A stretch of DNA of 8,089 bases, from NCBI GenBank assembly GCA_013696695.1, contig JACCYD010001365.1:1-8089 (forward strand), in the 5' to 3' direction. Of the stretch, positions 6,401 through 8,089 are shown piece by piece. A program made the translations under genes and the position numbers. The notes beneath the pieces were generated by a model. The model was not told the origin of the DNA and made no database searches. It worked only from the letters and a program-made list of their open reading frames with translations. Numbering within the stretch: position 1 is the first letter of the stretch; every line of letters begins with the position of its first letter. This stretch comes from Deltaproteobacteria bacterium. Lineage in GTDB: Bacteria > Myxococcota_A > Polyangia > Haliangiales > Haliangiaceae.

Positions 6401-7878
6401 CAGAATCGTCCTCCACGCGAGGGTGAAACGAGGGAGGCGCCGAACGAGAAATGGAGGAACACGCCGCCATCGATCGAGCTCGCGACCTGACCTCGCACGA
6501 ACACGTTCTTGCCGTTGTAGACCTCGAGGGCTCCGCCGTAGCCGAGCCGCAGATCGTCGAGGGAGACCTTGCCGAGGCTCTCGTAGACACGACCGGCGTC
6601 GACGAACACCACCATCGCGAGCCAAGCCGCCGCTCGCCACCGGTAGTTCGCCTGGACCACCGCTGCGACGCGATCGCGGAAGCGGTCGACATCGTAGCCG
6701 CGCAACACCCACGTACCGCCGAGCCGCGGCAGATTTGCGAACGGCACCTCGTCACGGTCCCCGGTCACGACTTCGCCGTAGGCCCGCAGCGACAACACGC
6801 GTGGGCCGATCGTCAGTGGGATGAATCGCTCGGCGTCGAGGCCGAACCGGAACATCCCCGGATCATCCTTGCGGAGTCCCTCGTAGCGCCCGCCGAACAC
6901 GGCCACGCGGCCGCCGGTTCCGTACATGCCCGACGGGTCCCAGGGGTGGGCCGTGCGGCGCGTATCCCAGGACAGCTCGAGCTCGGAGTACAGCGAGGAA
7001 GTGCCGGTATTGAAACCGGTGAGATTATCGACGACGAACGCCTCTTCGATCGGAAGCTCGCCGTCGCGCGGACCGTCGGTCTCGAACGATCGCCGAGCGA
7101 GCGTGGTGGAACCCTTCACCACAACGTGCTGCGGCAGGCGAACCCGCGAATACAGCCCGACCTGGATCTGGCGCACCTCGTACTGGGTCGACGACGTCGC
7201 ATCGCTCGTCAGCGGATCGATCGGCGTCGCTTGGGTCGCATCGCCGTTGCCGTAGCCGTAGAACGGTTGTTCCGCGTCCTCGAACACACCGGCGATCCCG
7301 ACCGCGACCCGTTTTCCCTTCTCGATCGCCAGCGTGGCGACCGGCTTGTAGGAGCTACCGGCGGCGATCCGTGCCTCGATCCGCTCGCCGAGTCCCATCA
7401 GGCCGTAGAAGCGCAGCCGCAACCCGGCGGCGAACCCGAGCCCGGACTCGGCCAGCACGATCGGCGCGTACTGGAAGGCTTGCTCCTCCGGGTCCCCCGT
7501 CGCGATCACCTCCGGGCGCTTGCTCTTCAGATAGAGCGCGCCGCGGATGGGTTGAAGAGCGAGCTGGATCGGGAAGCGCGGGATCCAGAGCAGCGCAGCC
7601 GCAATCTTGCGGCCCATACCGTCGCCGGTATCGATGGGGTCGAGGCGACCGTGTTCCGCACCGGGCAGCGCCGAGCCGCGGACGTCTGCGGCAGACAACG
7701 GCGGGGCCGATTGCGGCTCGGCCGGCGGCGTCGGCTCGGCCGGTTTAGGTGGCTCGGTTGGGGGCGTCGGCTCGGTTGGCTCGGCCGGTTTGGGAGGTGG
7801 CTCCTCGGTCGGCTGTCCGTTGGCGATCCCCGTCAACATACAGGGGAGTAGCAGTGCTAGCAGTGTTAGCCGTTTCAC
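6400..7878 (-). CDS. Omp85/BamA-like outer-membrane beta-barrel without POTRA domains
   Basis: This 492-residue predicted outer-membrane protein starts at GTG 7878, required by the signal peptide (MKRLTLLALL..., likely cleavage near residue 21, before QPTEE). Residues about 24-60 are a Pro/Glu/Thr-rich spacer that could cross the peptidoglycan. From about 130 onward, alternating aromatic/polar strands suggest a 16-strand barrel. The Omp85 hallmark is visible near the end: LPRLGGTWVLRGYDVDRFRD (384-402), with LRGY matching the conserved (V/L)RG(F/Y) lid-loop motif, then NYRW and VVFVDAGRVY. The region before the barrel (about 60-130) is too short and unlike POTRA repeats. The last coding bases also carry the ribosome site of the next gene, which starts in a TGATG overlap, so the two products are probably made together. 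Export, insertion or anchoring roles are possible; BamA itself is excluded by the missing POTRAs. Confidence 0.85.
   Translation of the reverse strand: MKRLTLLALLLPCMLTGIANGQPTEEPPPKPAEPTEPTPPTEPPKPAEPTPPAEPQSAPPLSAADVRGSALPGAEHGRLDPIDTGDGMGRKIAAALLWIPRFPIQLALQPIRGALYLKSKRPEVIATGDPEEQAFQYAPIVLAESGLGFAAGLRLRFYGLMGLGERIEARIAAGSSYKPVATLAIEKGKRVAVGIAGVFEDAEQPFYGYGNGDATQATPIDPLTSDATSSTQYEVRQIQVGLYSRVRLPQHVVVKGSTTLARRSFETDGPRDGELPIEEAFVVDNLTGFNTGTSSLYSELELSWDTRRTAHPWDPSGMYGTGGRVAVFGGRYEGLRKDDPGMFRFGLDAERFIPLTIGPRVLSLRAYGEVVTGDRDEVPFANLPRLGGTWVLRGYDVDRFRDRVAAVVQANYRWRAAAWLAMVVFVDAGRVYESLGKVSLDDLRLGYGGALEVYNGKNVFVRGQVASSIDGGVFLHFSFGASLVSPSRGGRF
7714..7806 (-). repeat. imperfect repeat coding the Pro/Glu/Thr spacer of the barrel protein
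   Basis: This stretch encodes residues 25-55, in which EPPKPAEPT-like units recur. On the plus strand GGCTCGGCCGGTTT appears twice and GCGTCGGCTCGG appears twice. It is an in-frame low-complexity region, probably an extended periplasmic linker, not a mobile element. Confidence 0.65.
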
Positions 7879-8089
7879 AGGACCAGCGGCGGGTGCTAGT
7901 TCCGTGCCGCGCGAAGACCGCCAGATCGCTCGCGCTACGCCGCCGGGAGCTGTCGGACAGCACCAAAGGCTGACGGAGGCGCTGCCGTCGTGAATAGCCG
8001 CGCCTGATCAGGGCCCCACGCGGGCGATTCCGCCCACCGAATGTGACAGACGTGTCGGATCTCTTGCCCTCTCGGCGACACCATCGCAC
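7879..8089 (-). promoter_or_regulatory. non-coding leader of the minus-strand cluster with TGTC/GACA dyads
   Basis: No convincing gene is seen in these 211 bases. Notable elements are a perfect 13-base dyad GCTGTCGGACAGC at 7949-7961, 71-83 bases upstream of the barrel start; GACA-N4-TGTC at 8045-8056; a GTGTCG (8052-8057) and CGACAC (8076-8081) inverted repeat; CCTGATCAGG at 8003-8012; and a GGGCG-N4-CGCCC hairpin at 8022-8035. Since the cluster's first gene begins at 7878, its promoter should lie here, but I could not place a convincing -35/-10 or sigma-54 element. Only a weak ribosome site precedes GTG 7878. Confidence 0.4.
7949..7961. promoter_or_regulatory. 13-base perfect dyad, candidate operator
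   Basis: GCTGTC-G-GACAGC has 6-bp perfect arms around a single central base. Related TGTC/GACA half-sites recur about 90-130 bases further upstream, which fits a dimeric regulator site. A short RNA hairpin is unlikely with a one-base loop. Identity of the regulator is unknown. Confidence 0.3.

Noticed and set aside
6401..6712. Upstream in-frame extension of the kinase-like gene by 104 codons
   Set aside because: The extension is Arg-rich shadow sequence inside the barrel gene and would bury the lipoprotein signal. The ATG at 6400 has GGAGGA and a TGATG coupling site.
6451..7851. Long plus-strand open frame (466 codons) antisense to the barrel gene
   Set aside because: The minus-strand product has a signal peptide, spacer and Omp85 motif. 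The plus-strand translation is rich in Arg, His, Asp and Gly without domain patterns, as expected for a shadow frame in GC-rich coding DNA.
7745..8089. Minus-strand open frame running off the right edge, upstream of the barrel
   Set aside because: It is Arg/Ser/Thr-rich with no domain pattern and overlaps the start of the barrel gene by over 130 bases in another frame.

Overview
The window is GC-rich and densely coded. It looks like the chromosome of a myxobacterium or related Myxococcota/deltaproteobacterial lineage. The reasons are a periplasmic TPR protein with two glycine-rich membrane segments, a Cys-rich lipoprotein with an InlB-like repeat, many envelope lipoproteins, and frequent GTG starts. 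This taxonomic call is inference; no rRNA or other marker gene is present.

Layout: positions 1-1457 (+ strand) hold the 3' end of an unidentified Ala/Pro/Val-rich protein, a TPR membrane protein and a Cys-rich lipoprotein. The three are linked by short overlaps (4 and 13 bases) and look co-transcribed. Positions 1432-7878 (- strand) hold five genes, read from right to left: a POTRA-less Omp85/BamA-like outer-membrane barrel (7878-6400), a lipoprotein whose motifs suggest a HipA-like kinase fold (6400-4781), a hemerythrin/HHE protein (4679-4215), and two tandem paralogous purple-acid-phosphatase lipoproteins (4175-2748 and 2670-1432). The first two share one base (TGATG) and the remaining gaps are 101, 39 and 77 bases, so a single transcript is plausible. 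The two gene groups converge, and their ends overlap by 26 bases (1432-1457).

How the genes may work together: four of the five minus-strand products carry export signals. They combine an outer-membrane barrel, a predicted phosphotransferase-like lipoprotein translationally coupled to it, and two metal-dependent phosphoesterases. The hemerythrin has no export signal and should be cytoplasmic, binding a di-iron centre. This gives a speculative picture of an envelope phosphate or phospho-modification module. The strongest lead is the kinase-like lipoprotein: it has a Lys in a predicted beta-strand, an Asp-x4-Asn motif and a later Asp-Phe-Gly, and it is coupled to the barrel. The sequence alone does not establish catalysis or substrate.

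The 211 bases at 7879-8089 contain no convincing gene. They hold several TGTC/GACA dyads that could be operators for the minus-strand cluster. No tRNA, rRNA, insertion sequence, CRISPR array or intrinsic terminator was recognised.
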